64,000 nucleotides of DNA from CAVQJU01 sp963755195 (GTDB lineage Bacteria; Acidobacteriota; Vicinamibacteria; Vicinamibacterales; CAVVIG01), in NCBI GenBank assembly GCA_963755195.1, contig CAVWIZ010000002.1:806001-870000 (forward strand). The letters run 5' to 3'. Made by a program: the position numbers and the translations under genes. Below, one piece after another: positions 26,451 through 35,556 of this stretch. Under the pieces are notes generated by a model. It was not told where the DNA came from and did no database searches. It worked only from the letters and a program-made list of their open reading frames with translations. The stretch's first letter is position 1. Each line of letters opens with the position of its first letter.

Positions 26451-28337
26451 TCAGGCCTGCACCGGGTGCACGGTTGCGAGAATCCGGCGCAGCTCTTCGC
26501 CTTCCATGACCTCGATCTCGAGCAGCCGCCGGGCCACGCTCTCGAGCTTGTCGCGGTTGGCCGTGAGGATCTCTCTCGCCTTGTCGTGCGCGTCGGTGAG
26601 GATGCGCTTGATTTCGGCGTCGATCTTTTCGGCCGTCACTTCGGCATAGAGCCCGCGCTCCTGGGCGATCGGGAGATCGAGGAAGCGCGCGCGTTTCTGG
26701 CCCTCGTAGTTGATCGCGCCGAGGGCGTCGCTCATGCCGAACTCGGTGACCATCGCGCGGGCGATGTCGGTGGCGCGCTGCAGATCGTTTTGCGCGCCGG
26801 TCGAAATCTCTCCGAGCGCGATCTCTTCCGCCGTGCGTCCGCCGAGGAGCACCGCAAGCTGGCCCAGCAGATCTCCGCGCGTCATCAGGTACCGATCCTC
26901 GAGCGGCAGCTGCATGGTGTAACCGAGCGCGCCAAAACCGCGCTGCACGATCGACAGCTTGTGCACCGGGTCGGTACCGGGCATCACCGTCGCGACGATG
27001 GCGTGTCCCGACTCGTGGTAGGCGACGATCTCGCGCTCCTTCGTGCTCATGACACGCTTCTTCTCGAGGCCGGCGATGAGCCGGTCGATGGCCGACTCGA
27101 GGTCTTTCATCTCGACCTCCGTCTTGTCGTAGCGCGCCGCCAGCAGGGCTCCTTCGTTCACCAGGTTGGCCAGATCGGCGCCGGCAAACCCGGCGGTCCT
27201 CGCGGCGACGACTCGCAGATCGACCTCCGGCGACATCTTGACGCCTTTGGCGTGGATGCGCAGGATGGCCTCGCGGCCGTTCACGTCAGGCTTGTCCACG
27301 AGGATCTGTCGATCGAATCGTCCGGGGCGGAGAAGCGCCGGGTCGAGCACCTCGGGCCGGTTGGTGGCGGCCATGATGATGACGCCCTTGCGCGAGTCGA
27401 AGCCGTCCATTTCGGCGAGCAGTTGATTGAGCGTCTGCTCGCGCTCCTCGTGGCTGCCCATGGGGCTCTGCGAGCGGACTTTGCCGAGCGCGTCGAGCTC
27501 GTCGATGAAGACGATGCACGGCGCCTTGGCTTCGGCCTGCTGGAACAGATCGCGGATGCGGGCGGCGCCGACGCCGACGAACATTTCCACGAACTCCGAC
27601 CCGCTCAGGCTGAAGAAGGGCACGTGCGCCTCGCCGGCCACCGCGCGGGCGAGCAGCGTCTTGCCGGTGCCTGGAGGTCCGACGAGCAGGGCGCCCTTGG
27701 GGATCCGGCCGCCGAGGTTCGTGTATTTCTTCGGCGTCTTCAGGAACTCCACGATTTCCTTCAGCTCGTCCTCGGCTTCGTCCACGCCGGCCACGTCAAC
27801 GAATCGCACCTTGACTTCGTCGTCGGCGTAGATTTTCGCGCGGCTGCGGGCAAACGACATCACGCCGCCCTCGGCGCCGCCCATGCGGCGGAAGAAGAAC
27901 CCCCAGAGCGCCACGATGAACACGACCGGCAGAATCCAGCCGAGCAGGTCGGGCAGCCAGCGATTGACGTTTTCGCCCGCGAACTTCACCCCCTTGGCTT
28001 CCAGTTCCTCCGCCAGCTTGGGATCCTCGACGCGCGTGGTCGTGAACTGCCGGCCCTGCTTGTCGTCGCCCCCTCCCACCCCCGGCTTGAGCGTTCCGCG
28101 CAGCGTCTGATCGCCGATGGTGACCTCGGCCACGTCGCCGTTTTTGACCATGGCCTTGAACTCGCTGTACGCGAGCGAGCGGCCGGCGGGCGTCATGTAG
28201 TACATCTGCACGACGACCCCGAGGAGCAGCAGAAACCCCAGGCCGTGCCAGAGCGATAACCCCGGCCGGGGCTTGGTCGAGCGCGGGCCGCCTCCGCCCA
28301 GGGGGTTGAAGCGCGACGAAGGCTTCTGGGTCGGCAT
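26451..28337 (-). CDS. ftsH: ATP-dependent zinc metalloprotease FtsH
   Basis: A membrane-anchored AAA+ protease that degrades membrane and regulatory proteins. 628 aa: two N-terminal membrane segments (HGLGFLLLLGVVVQMYYM, LLGWILPVVFIVALWGFFF) flank a periplasmic domain. Then come the AAA module with Walker A (VGPPGTGKTLLARAVAGE), the pore loop region, Walker B (CIVFIDELDAL) and the second region of homology (AATNRPEVLDPALLRPGRF), and the zinc site HESGHAIVATVM. It follows clpB with no gap, so it belongs to the heat-shock operon. It lies tail-to-tail with the MBL gene. Confidence 0.97.
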   Translation of the reverse strand: MPTQKPSSRFNPLGGGGPRSTKPRPGLSLWHGLGFLLLLGVVVQMYYMTPAGRSLAYSEFKAMVKNGDVAEVTIGDQTLRGTLKPGVGGGDDKQGRQFTTTRVEDPKLAEELEAKGVKFAGENVNRWLPDLLGWILPVVFIVALWGFFFRRMGGAEGGVMSFARSRAKIYADDEVKVRFVDVAGVDEAEDELKEIVEFLKTPKKYTNLGGRIPKGALLVGPPGTGKTLLARAVAGEAHVPFFSLSGSEFVEMFVGVGAARIRDLFQQAEAKAPCIVFIDELDALGKVRSQSPMGSHEEREQTLNQLLAEMDGFDSRKGVIIMAATNRPEVLDPALLRPGRFDRQILVDKPDVNGREAILRIHAKGVKMSPEVDLRVVAARTAGFAGADLANLVNEGALLAARYDKTEVEMKDLESAIDRLIAGLEKKRVMSTKEREIVAYHESGHAIVATVMPGTDPVHKLSIVQRGFGALGYTMQLPLEDRYLMTRGDLLGQLAVLLGGRTAEEIALGEISTGAQNDLQRATDIARAMVTEFGMSDALGAINYEGQKRARFLDLPIAQERGLYAEVTAEKIDAEIKRILTDAHDKAREILTANRDKLESVARRLLEIEVMEGEELRRILATVHPVQA

Positions 28338-30956
28338 CTACACCTTCACCGCTTCCTGCTTGTCGAACGTCAGCACGTCGCCTTTTCCCGCGGCATCGAC
28401 CGCCACGGTATCGCCCTCGAGGAACTCACCCTCGAGCACGCGCAGGGCCAGCGGGTCGAGCACGCGCCGCTGGATCGTGCGCTTGAGAGGGCGCGCGCCA
28501 TAGATCGGATCGTACCCTTCGCGCACGAGCAGTTCCTTGGCCTTGTCGGACAGTCGCACGTGAATCTTCCGCTCCTCGAGCCGCTTCACCAGACCTGCAA
28601 TCTGAATCTCGACAATCTTCTTGAGGTGCCCGCGATCGAGCGCGTGGAAGAAGATGATCTCGTCGACGCGGTTCAGGAACTCCGGCCGGAAGTGTTCCCT
28701 GAGCGCGTCCATCACCTGGCGCCGCGTGCCTTCGTCAATGGTACCGCCTTCGCCTGTCGTCCGCTCGGCGATGAACTGGCTGCCGAGGTTGGACGTCATG
28801 ATGACGACCGTGTTCTTGAAGTCCACCGTGCGTCCCTTGCCGTCGGTCAACCGGCCGTCGTCGAGCAGCTGCAGCAGGACGTTGAGGACTTCCGGATGAG
28901 CTTTCTCGATCTCGTCGAGCAGCACCACCGCGTACGGCCGCCGCCTGACAGCCTCGGTCAGCTGGCCCGCCTCCTCGTACCCGACGTATCCAGGAGGCGC
29001 GCCGAGCATTCGCGAGACGGTGTGCTTCTCCTGGTATTCTGACATGTCGATCCGGATCATGGCCTGTTCGTCGTCGAACAGGAACTCCGCCAGGGCGCGC
29101 GCCAGCTCGGTTTTGCCGACGCCGGTGGGACCCAGAAAGAGGAAGCTGCCAAGCGGCCGGTTGGGATCCTGCAGGCCCGCGCGCGCGCGCCTGATCGCAT
29201 TCGCGACAGCGTTGATCGCGTCGTCCTGGCCGATGACTCGGTTGTGCAGGCGTTCTTCCATGTGGATGAGTTTCTGGACCTCGCCTTCCATCAACCGGCT
29301 GACCGGCACGTGCGTCCACTTGCTCACGACCTCGGCGATGTCCTCCTCGTCGACCTCCTGCTTCAGCATGCCGCCGTTCTTCTGCATCTCGGCGAGCTGC
29401 GCGTCCACGTCCTTGATCTGCTTTTCGAGAAGCGGCACGGTGCCGTACTGAAGCTCAGAGGCCTTTGCGTAGTTGCCGCTTCGTTGCGCACGCTCGATCT
29501 CCTGCTTCAGGCCGTCGAGCTGTTCCTTCAGCTTCGCCGACTGCTGAATCGCCGCCTTTTCCTGTTCCCAGTGCGCGGATAGATGCGTCTGTTCTTCCTT
29601 GAGGTCCGCCAGTTCCTTTTCGAGCTTGGCGAGCCGATCTTTCGACGCCTTGTCTTTCTCCTTGCGGAGCGCCTCGCGCTCGATTTCGAGCTGCATGATG
29701 CGGCGCCGGATTTCGTCGAGCTCGACCGGCATCGAGTCGATCTCCATGCGGAGCTTCGACGCGGCTTCGTCGATGAGATCGATGGCCTTGTCTGGCAGAA
29801 AGCGGTCTGAGATGTAGCGGTTCGACAGCACAGCGGCCGCGACGAGGGCCGCGTCCTTGAAGTTCACCTTGTGGTGGATCTGGTAGCGATCGCGCAGCCC
29901 CCGGAGGATGCTGATCGTGTCTTCGACGCTCGGCTCTCCGACGGTCACAGGCTGGAAACGGCGTTCGAGCGCCGCGTCCTTCTCGATGTACTTGCGGTAC
30001 TCGTCGAGCGTCGTCGCGCCGATGGTGTGGAGCTCGCCGCGCGCCAGCATCGGCTTCAGCATGTTGGACGCGTCGATCGACCCTTCAGAGGCTCCCGCAC
30101 CCACGACGGTGTGCAGCTCGTCGATGAAGAGCACGACCTGGCCTTCGGCATCGACGATTTCCTTGAGCACGGCCTTCAGCCGCTCTTCGAACTCGCCGCG
30201 GTACTTCGCGCCGGCGATGAGCGCGCCCATGTCGAGCGCGACGATGCGCTTGTTCTTGAGGCCTTCGGGGACGTCGCCGCGCACGATGCGAATGGCCAGG
30301 CCTTCGACGATGGCCGTTTTCCCGACCCCGGGCTCGCCGATGAGCACCGGGTTGTTCTTCGTGCGGCGCGAGAGGACCTGGACCACGCGGCGAATTTCCT
30401 CGTCGCGCCCGATCACGGGATCGAGCTTGCCCTTACGGGCCAGATCCGTGAGGTCGCGCCCGTAGCGCTCGAGCGCCTGGTACGTCCCTTCGGGGTTCTG
30501 GGTCGTCACGCGTTGCGACCCGCGAATGCCGGCGAGGGCCTGGAAGATCTTGTCGCGCGTGATGCCGCGCTCGGTGAGCAGCCCGGCGGCGGGGGAGCGT
30601 CCGGTTTCGGCCGCAATCGCGACCAGCAGATGCTCGGTGCTGACGTACTCGTCTTTCAGTCGATCGGCTTCCGCCTGCGCCAGATCAGTGACGAGTTTGA
30701 GCCGGGGCGAGATGCCCGGTTGCGACCCGCCGTAGGCCTGTGGAATCTTTCCGAGCAGATCGCGCCCCGCGCGCGCGATGGCCGCCGGATCGGCGTTCAC
30801 CTTTCGAAGGAGCTCCGGGACGACGCCGTCCCGTTGCTCGGCGAGCGCCACCAGCAGGTGCTCCGGTTCGATCTGCGCGTGGTTCAGATGTTCGGCGAGT
30901 TGCTGCGCGGAGACGACGGCCTCTTGCGCTTTTTCGGTGTACTTATTGATGTTCAT
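28338..30956 (-). CDS. clpB: Disaggregase ClpB
   Basis: This Hsp100 chaperone extracts proteins from aggregates together with the DnaK system. 872 aa: N-terminal repeats (HLNHAQIEPEHLLVALAE), NBD1 Walker A (GEPGVGKTAIVEGLA), a long coiled-coil middle domain (about residues 400-530, rich in EKELADLKEE), NBD2 Walker A (GPTGVGKTELARALAEF), and the C-terminal D2-small domain (YGARPLKRTIQRRVLDPLA). The middle domain distinguishes it from ClpA and ClpC. It lies between cbpA, across a TAATTGGG repeat, and ftsH. Regulation by HspR is likely. Confidence 0.97.
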   Translation of the reverse strand: MNINKYTEKAQEAVVSAQQLAEHLNHAQIEPEHLLVALAEQRDGVVPELLRKVNADPAAIARAGRDLLGKIPQAYGGSQPGISPRLKLVTDLAQAEADRLKDEYVSTEHLLVAIAAETGRSPAAGLLTERGITRDKIFQALAGIRGSQRVTTQNPEGTYQALERYGRDLTDLARKGKLDPVIGRDEEIRRVVQVLSRRTKNNPVLIGEPGVGKTAIVEGLAIRIVRGDVPEGLKNKRIVALDMGALIAGAKYRGEFEERLKAVLKEIVDAEGQVVLFIDELHTVVGAGASEGSIDASNMLKPMLARGELHTIGATTLDEYRKYIEKDAALERRFQPVTVGEPSVEDTISILRGLRDRYQIHHKVNFKDAALVAAAVLSNRYISDRFLPDKAIDLIDEAASKLRMEIDSMPVELDEIRRRIMQLEIEREALRKEKDKASKDRLAKLEKELADLKEEQTHLSAHWEQEKAAIQQSAKLKEQLDGLKQEIERAQRSGNYAKASELQYGTVPLLEKQIKDVDAQLAEMQKNGGMLKQEVDEEDIAEVVSKWTHVPVSRLMEGEVQKLIHMEERLHNRVIGQDDAINAVANAIRRARAGLQDPNRPLGSFLFLGPTGVGKTELARALAEFLFDDEQAMIRIDMSEYQEKHTVSRMLGAPPGYVGYEEAGQLTEAVRRRPYAVVLLDEIEKAHPEVLNVLLQLLDDGRLTDGKGRTVDFKNTVVIMTSNLGSQFIAERTTGEGGTIDEGTRRQVMDALREHFRPEFLNRVDEIIFFHALDRGHLKKIVEIQIAGLVKRLEERKIHVRLSDKAKELLVREGYDPIYGARPLKRTIQRRVLDPLALRVLEGEFLEGDTVAVDAAGKGDVLTFDKQEAVKV

Positions 30957-30962
30957 AGGTTG

Positions 30963-31100
30963 CTGATGGGATCGGGTAATTGAGTAATTGAGTAATTGGG
31001 TAATTGAGTAATCGCGGAGTCGAGCAATGGAACGATCAATTATCCAATTACCCGATTACTCAATCACCCGATTTACTCGGTTACCCGGTTACCCAATCCG
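30963..31100. repeat. TAATTGGG repeat, copy 3, hairpin-forming
   Basis: The left half repeats GGTAATTGAG five times (to about 31015), and the right half repeats the complement ACCCAATTACCC/GATTACTC about seven times (31038-31097), so a long imperfect hairpin can form. It fills the cbpA-clpB gap, and the stop codon of cbpA (31081) and its last four codons (WVTG) lie inside the right half. Confidence 0.85.
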
Positions 31101-32090
31101 TCCTTTCCAGTTTCTGCAGCGCTTCGAACAGCGTCCGCTGTTCGGGCGTCAGTTGTCGTGGCAACTGCACGTCGGCCGTGGCATAGAGGTCGCCGTACTC
31201 GTTCGGTTTGCCGACGGTGGGCATGCCGTGCCCCTTCAATCGAAACACCTGGCCCTGCTGGGTGGTTGGCGGGACTTTCAGGCGCAAGGGCTTCCCGCCG
31301 AGCGTGTGGACATCGGCTTCGCCGCCGAGCACCGCCGTTGTCAGCGGGACGGCGACGTGCGTGTACAGGTCGCGTCCCTTGCGTTCGAAAATCGGGTGCG
31401 GCGTCAGGCGGATGCGAAGGTACAGGTCTCCCGCAGCCGCGCCGCCCGCGCCCGTTTCGCCTTCGCCGGTGATGCGAACGCGCGACCCGTCTCCGACGCC
31501 CGCCGGAATCCGGACGTCCACCGAGCGCTGTGCGCCTCCCAGGTTGAACGACAGCCGGCGCGTGGCGCCGTGGAAAACGTCTTCCAGCCCAAGTTCGATC
31601 TCGTGTTCGACGTCGCGCCCTTTCCGGGCGCGTGACCGTCCGCCCCCCCGCCCGCGCGGCCGCGTCCGGCACGATCATCAGGTCCGGCGCTGCCTCCGAA
31701 GAAGGTGTGAAAGAAATCGGAGAACGGATCGCCTTCCCCGAACATCTCGCGCATTTCCTCTGGGGTCATCGTCCGGAAGCCGCCCGGCTGGCCGCCGACG
31801 TTGACGTTGTATGCGCCACCCGGCTGCCCGCCGAAGCCAGGTCCGCCGGGCCCGGCCTGCTCGTAGTTCCGCCAGTTGGCGCCCAGGTCGTCGTACTTCT
31901 TGCGCTTGGCCGGATCGCCGAGCACTTCGTACGCCTCGTTGAGTTCCTTGAACCGCGATTCGGCCGCCTTGTCGCCCTGATTGACGTCGGGATGGTGCTT
32001 GCGCGCCAGCTTCCGGTACGCCTGCTTGAGTTCTTTTTCCGACGCCGTCTTCGCGACGCCAAGCGTCGCGTAGTAGTCTTTGAAGTCCAT
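31081..32090 (-). CDS. cbpA: DnaJ-class co-chaperone CbpA-like (frameshift in a C7 tract)
   Basis: The J domain is complete: DYYATLGVAKTASEKELK, the HPD motif in RKHHPDVNQGDK, and EAYEVLGDPAKRKKYDDLG. A Gly-rich linker and a Phe-rich region (DPFSDFFHTFFGG) follow. After a single frame change in a run of seven C (31648-31654) the C-terminal substrate-binding domain follows: EHEIELGLEDVFHGATRRL, VRIPAGVGDGSRVRI, and HPIFERKGRDLYTHVAVPL. There is no zinc-finger domain, hence CbpA rather than DnaJ. The order hspR-cbpA-clpB is a known heat-shock arrangement. Confidence 0.88.
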
Positions 32091-32092
32091 GG

Positions 32093-32449
32093 CTAGTCGA
32101 TGCCCAATATCCGGAGCAGCTCGTCCAATTCCTGGCCCAGGCGCCGCCGCGCGTCGCGGGCCGACGCGCCGTCGTCTCGCGACATGGTCACCAGCGGCCG
32201 GATGCGCTGCACGATTTCCCCCACCGACAACAGCCGCTGCACGCCCGCCAGGTTGATGCCGCCGTCGTCCACCAGACGTTTGATCACCTTGAGGCGTTCG
32301 AGCTCGTCGCGGGAATAGAGCCGCATGCTGCCGAGGGTTCGGCTCGGCTGCACAAGGCCCAGCCGCTCGTATTTTCTCAGCGTCTGCGGGTGCATGCCCA
32401 GCATTCGCGCCGCCATGCTGATGAGATACAGGTCCTGATCAAGTCCCAT
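32093..32449 (-). CDS. hspR: HspR-like MerR-family heat-shock repressor
   Basis: 118 aa. The N-terminal MerR HTH reads LISMAARMLGMHPQTLRKY, then ERLGLVQPSRTLGSMRLYS and VKRLVDDGGINLAGVQRLL (as ERLKVIKRLVDD and GINLAGVQRLLS), the pattern of HspR, which represses dnaK- or clpB-type operons and needs DnaK as co-repressor. The C-terminal part is short and helical. The start ATG at 32449 gives MGLDQDLYLISMAARM. It heads the operon hspR-cbpA-clpB-ftsH. A strong promoter with an overlapping inverted repeat lies 36-66 bp upstream, suggesting autoregulation. Confidence 0.9.
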   Translation of the reverse strand: MGLDQDLYLISMAARMLGMHPQTLRKYERLGLVQPSRTLGSMRLYSRDELERLKVIKRLVDDGGINLAGVQRLLSVGEIVQRIRPLVTMSRDDGASARDARRRLGQELDELLRILGID

Positions 32450-32484
32450 ACGGGTCTCGGGTGGGTTTGAAAGTTGCGCCAGAC

Positions 32485-32515
32485 CAAGTATAGGACTTGA
32501 TACGGTACGTGTCAA
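32485..32515 (-). promoter_or_regulatory. hspR operon promoter with candidate operator
   Basis: On the minus strand a perfect -35 TTGACA (32510-32515), a 17-bp spacer and the -10 TATACT (32487-32492) form a near-consensus sigma70 promoter. The inverted repeat CAAGT-N5-ACTTG (32485-32499) straddles the -10 box, a position where a bound repressor would block polymerase. It resembles, but does not equal, the published HAIR element of actinobacterial HspR. Binding by HspR is inference. Confidence 0.75.
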
Positions 32516-32539
32516 TGTTGCTGGGAGAGAATACGAGCG

Positions 32540-33283
32540 GTGTTCGAGGCGTCCGACTTTCTCACGATCAGCCTGCTGGTTGCGCTCGAGGCGCTGCTGA
32601 GCGCCGACAACGCGATCGTCCTCGCTCTGCTCGTGCTGGGCCTGCCGAAGCCGCAACGCCAGAGAGCGCTTCGCTACGGCATCGTCGGCGCGTTTGTTTT
32701 TCGCGCCATCGCGACGTTCACCGCGGCCTACCTCATCACGTTGGGATGGGTGAAGCTGGCCGGCGCCGCGTACCTGCTGTACCTGGCCTATGGGCACTTC
32801 GCCAAGTCCGGCGGCGAAGAGCGGAAAGCCGCGCCGGCGGCGCTGCCGTGGCTTGGCATGAATCCGTTCTGGGCCACCGTGGTGAAGGTTGAGCTCACCG
32901 ACATCGTGTTCGCCATCGATTCCATTCTGGTGGCCGTCGCCATGTCGCCGAAGATCTGGGTCATCCTGACGGGCGGCATGCTCGGCATCGTTGCGATGCG
33001 GCTTGTGATCGGGAGGCTCCTCGCGATTATCGAGCGGTATCCGCCGCTCGTTGACGGCGCGTTCGTCGTCATCTCGTGGGTCGGCTTCAAGTTGCTGCTC
33101 GAGTTCCTGCACAAGTCGGGGTACGTTGAATTCGAGATCCCCAACTTCGCCTCGTTGGCGGTGATTGTCGTGATCTTTATCGTCACCATTTTCTACGCTC
33201 GACTCCAGGCACGGCGCAATCCGCTGTCGGACACCGAGGAGGCGGCGAGGCAGCTGCTGAGAGACAGCGACGATGAGTCTTAG
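32540..33283 (+). CDS. TerC-family integral membrane protein
   Basis: 247 aa with about seven hydrophobic segments. The two signatures of the family are present: LLSADNAIVLALLVLGL in the first helix and VKVELTDIVFAIDSILVAVA in the fourth, with Asp/Asn/Glu residues inside the membrane, thought to bind metal ions. TerC-family proteins are linked to tellurite resistance and Mn export during metallation of secreted proteins. The start is GTG at 32540. It is divergent from hspR and its stop overlaps the convergent S4 gene by 4 bp. The substrate ion cannot be read. Confidence 0.9.
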   Translation: MFEASDFLTISLLVALEALLSADNAIVLALLVLGLPKPQRQRALRYGIVGAFVFRAIATFTAAYLITLGWVKLAGAAYLLYLAYGHFAKSGGEERKAAPAALPWLGMNPFWATVVKVELTDIVFAIDSILVAVAMSPKIWVILTGGMLGIVAMRLVIGRLLAIIERYPPLVDGAFVVISWVGFKLLLEFLHKSGYVEFEIPNFASLAVIVVIFIVTIFYARLQARRNPLSDTEEAARQLLRDSDDES

Positions 33284-33685
33284 TCGCGTCCCGTGAACCG
33301 TCGAAGCGCCCTGCGTTGTCGTTTGTCGGGCGCCTTGAGGGGCCGCATCTGCGCCCGGTAACATCCGTTCCATTCGTCGCATCTCGATCTCTTCCGGCGT
33401 CGGCGGCGGGGTCAAGTCTTCGTAGAGCTGTCGCGCGAGGGCCTTGGGAGCGTGACGATCGGCCAGCGCTCGAACCACGACATGGTGCTTCCGTCCGAAC
33501 GGCCGGCTGATCTCAATCGCATCGCCCACACGAAGCAAGCGCCCCTGTTTGGCCGTCTGGCCGTTGACGTCGATCTTGCCGCCGCTGCAGGCCTTTTGCG
33601 CGGCGGATCGCGTCTTGAACAGGCACGCGACGTCGAGCCAGACGTCCAGGCGAACGCTTTCCGGTCTGAATGAGTCGTTGACCAT
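33280..33685 (-). CDS. S4-domain RNA-binding protein, HslR-like (one frameshift near the end)
   Basis: About 134 aa. The S4 fold reads VRLDVWLDVACLFKTRSAAQ, then ACSGGKIDVNGQTAKQGRLL and RVGDAIEISRPFGRKHHVVV, as in Hsp15 (HslR), which binds stalled 50S subunits. A basic tail follows (MRRMERM). An extra T near 33356 shifts the frame; the original end would be YRAQMRPLKAPDKRQRRAL...GRD, stopping at 33280 and overlapping the TerC stop. If uncorrected, the frame reads on across the TerC gene into hspR, which is an artefact. Confidence 0.8.
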
Positions 33686-33735
33686 CTTGGAGGTTGATCT
33701 TACAGTCGGGCGTCGGTTTTTTCTGAGGAGGCTCC

Positions 33736-34791
33736 ATGCGAATGCGAATGGCCGCTGAGATGCTCATGGCGATCGCGGCTCTTGGCTTGGCCGTGGCGCG
33801 GCCGATGGCCGCGGACGGTCCGTACCGGCTCATCAAGGAGATCGCGATCGGCGGCGACGGCGGATGGGACTATCTGAACGTCGATAGCGCGGCCAAACGC
33901 CTCTATGTCAGCCATGCCAGCAAAGTGGTCGTGATCGACGTCGCGACAGACGCCATCGTCGGCGAAATCACCGACACGCCGGGTGTGCACGGCGCGGTCG
34001 CCGCCACGCCCGGACGCGTGGTGACCAGCAACGGCCGTGGCAACAACGCCAGCATCGTCGACGCGAAGACGCTGCAGACGCTCACCACAGTGGCGACCGA
34101 GGCGAATCCCGACTTCGTCATGTACGAGCCGGGGAAGAAAGAGGTCTACACGTTCAACGGCACGGGCCGTTCGGCGAGCGTCATCGATCCGGTGTCGGAG
34201 AAGGTGGTGGCGACGATTCCCCTCGGGGGAAAGCCCGAGGCCGGTGTGTCGGATCCGTCGGTTAACCGCGTCTATGTGAACATCGAGAACCAGAACACCA
34301 TCGCCGTGATCGACACGAATACGCACACCGTGGTCGCGAACTGGCCGATCGCGCCAGGCGAGGAAGCCGCGGGGCTCGCGATCGACATCAAGAACCATCG
34401 TCTGTTCATCGGCGCGCACAACAACCTGATGCTGATGATGGATTCCACCAACGGCAAGATTGTCGCGCAGGTGCCGATCGGCGCCGGCGTGGACGCCACG
34501 CAGTTTGATCCCGGGACGGGCTACGTGTTCTCGTCGTGTGGGGACGGCACCGTCACGGTCGCGCACGAAGATTCCCCGACGAAGATGACGGTGGTGCAAA
34601 CGCTCGTGACCGAGCGGGGCGCGCGGACGATGGGCCTCGACCCCGCGACGCACCGGATCTACCTCGCGGCGGCGAAGTACGAAACACCCGCTGCCCCGCC
34701 AGCGGGGGCGGCGCCCGCACCGGGGCGCGGACGGCCTTCGATGGTGCCGAACTCGATGCACCTGCTGGTGTACGGCATCGACGGGAAGTAG
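33736..34791 (+). CDS. Secreted YncE-like beta-propeller protein
   Basis: 351 aa with a signal peptide (MLMAIAALGLAVARPMAA). Seven-bladed YVTN/YncE-type repeats are visible: KRLYVSHASKVVVIDVATD, KEVYTFNGTGRSASVIDPVS, NRVYVNIENQNTIAVIDTNT, and HRLFIGAHNNLMLMMDSTNG. The AIVG/VVATIPLGG turns after each blade are typical. A Pro/Ala/Gly-rich insertion (APPAGAAPAPGRGR) lies near the C-terminus. Such propellers bind ligands or DNA in the periplasm, and their role is usually unknown. It stands alone between the S4 gene and a convergent hypothetical. Confidence 0.85.
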   Translation: MRMRMAAEMLMAIAALGLAVARPMAADGPYRLIKEIAIGGDGGWDYLNVDSAAKRLYVSHASKVVVIDVATDAIVGEITDTPGVHGAVAATPGRVVTSNGRGNNASIVDAKTLQTLTTVATEANPDFVMYEPGKKEVYTFNGTGRSASVIDPVSEKVVATIPLGGKPEAGVSDPSVNRVYVNIENQNTIAVIDTNTHTVVANWPIAPGEEAAGLAIDIKNHRLFIGAHNNLMLMMDSTNGKIVAQVPIGAGVDATQFDPGTGYVFSSCGDGTVTVAHEDSPTKMTVVQTLVTERGARTMGLDPATHRIYLAAAKYETPAAPPAGAAPAPGRGRPSMVPNSMHLLVYGIDGK

Positions 34792-34829
34792 CGCCGCTGT
34801 CGGGAGCGCCTTGTGGGCGCCATCGGCGG

Positions 34830-35378
34830 CTATAGGAAGGTCAGGGCTTCTTTCGCCGACCCCGTGTGGAACCGTCGCGACGCCGTAAAGCTGCCGGCCG
34901 ATGCAGAGGAGTTGATGAAGCCGGCCGATCGCGTTCGGTGCGGCGGCGGGGACGTGGTGCCTGGCATCGAGCCCCGCTGCAGAAGATCCGCGGCGGCGGC
35001 AAAGACGCGTTCGTCGTGCAGCACGTCCAGTTCGAGCGGGGCAATCACCCCGTGCTTGTTGCGTTGCGCTTTGAGACGCCGGAACTCCCTGCGGTATGCG
35101 GACCTGTCTGACACCCCCGGCCGCGCGGCACGAACCATTGCCGTGTAGGGGCTTGCCGCGCTGGAGTCCCGGCGAGTGGAGGGAGCGCTGCCGAAGTCGG
35201 AAAACGGTCCGCAACGGCGACATTCGAACGCCTCGAGCCACAGGTCGGGCGTCCAGTTGAGCTTGCCCCCGCAATAGGGGCACACGATAGGCGTCAAGGG
35301 TCCAAAAGACATGTAGTAGGGCACGAGCAACCCCGGAAGCTCGACTGTATTGGCGCGCCAGCCGAAAAACTGTCGCAT
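34830..35378 (-). CDS. Hypothetical protein with zinc-ribbon motif
   Basis: 182 aa, or 161 aa if translation starts at the second Met. Near the N-terminus VCPYCGGKLNWTPDLW and FECRRCGPFSDFGSA give a CxxC...CxxC zinc ribbon. The rest has a basic helix (SAYRREFRRLKAQRNKHGV) and no recognised domain; the last 40 residues look unconserved. It overlaps no neighbour but is convergent with the propeller gene. I cannot assign a function, and a spurious frame is possible outside the ribbon. Confidence 0.45.
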   Translation of the reverse strand: MRQFFGWRANTVELPGLLVPYYMSFGPLTPIVCPYCGGKLNWTPDLWLEAFECRRCGPFSDFGSAPSTRRDSSAASPYTAMVRAARPGVSDRSAYRREFRRLKAQRNKHGVIAPLELDVLHDERVFAAAADLLQRGSMPGTTSPPPHRTRSAGFINSSASAGSFTASRRFHTGSAKEALTFL

Positions 35379-35556
35379 TTTGGACAGTCACTGATTGAGC
35401 GTCCGACAGCTCCGGGGAACGCGGGAAGCCCGCGAAACAGTGGGAAGAACGGGTTATTTCAAACGAATGGAGGCCGCCGGGCCGGTCGCGGATGTTTAGG
35501 TTACTATCCGCGTGTTCCTCATCTTGGTGGGTGCTGGGCCATTGGAAAGGACTGCC

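Noticed and set aside
26466..28259. 597-codon open frame on the plus strand
   Set aside because: Antisense shadow of ftsH, with no recognisable domain; ftsH on the other strand has every family motif.
32093..33685. A single 530-codon frame joining the S4 protein to HspR
   Set aside because: The middle is antisense to terC. It exists only because an extra base near 33356 removes the S4 stop; the two ends are separate genes.
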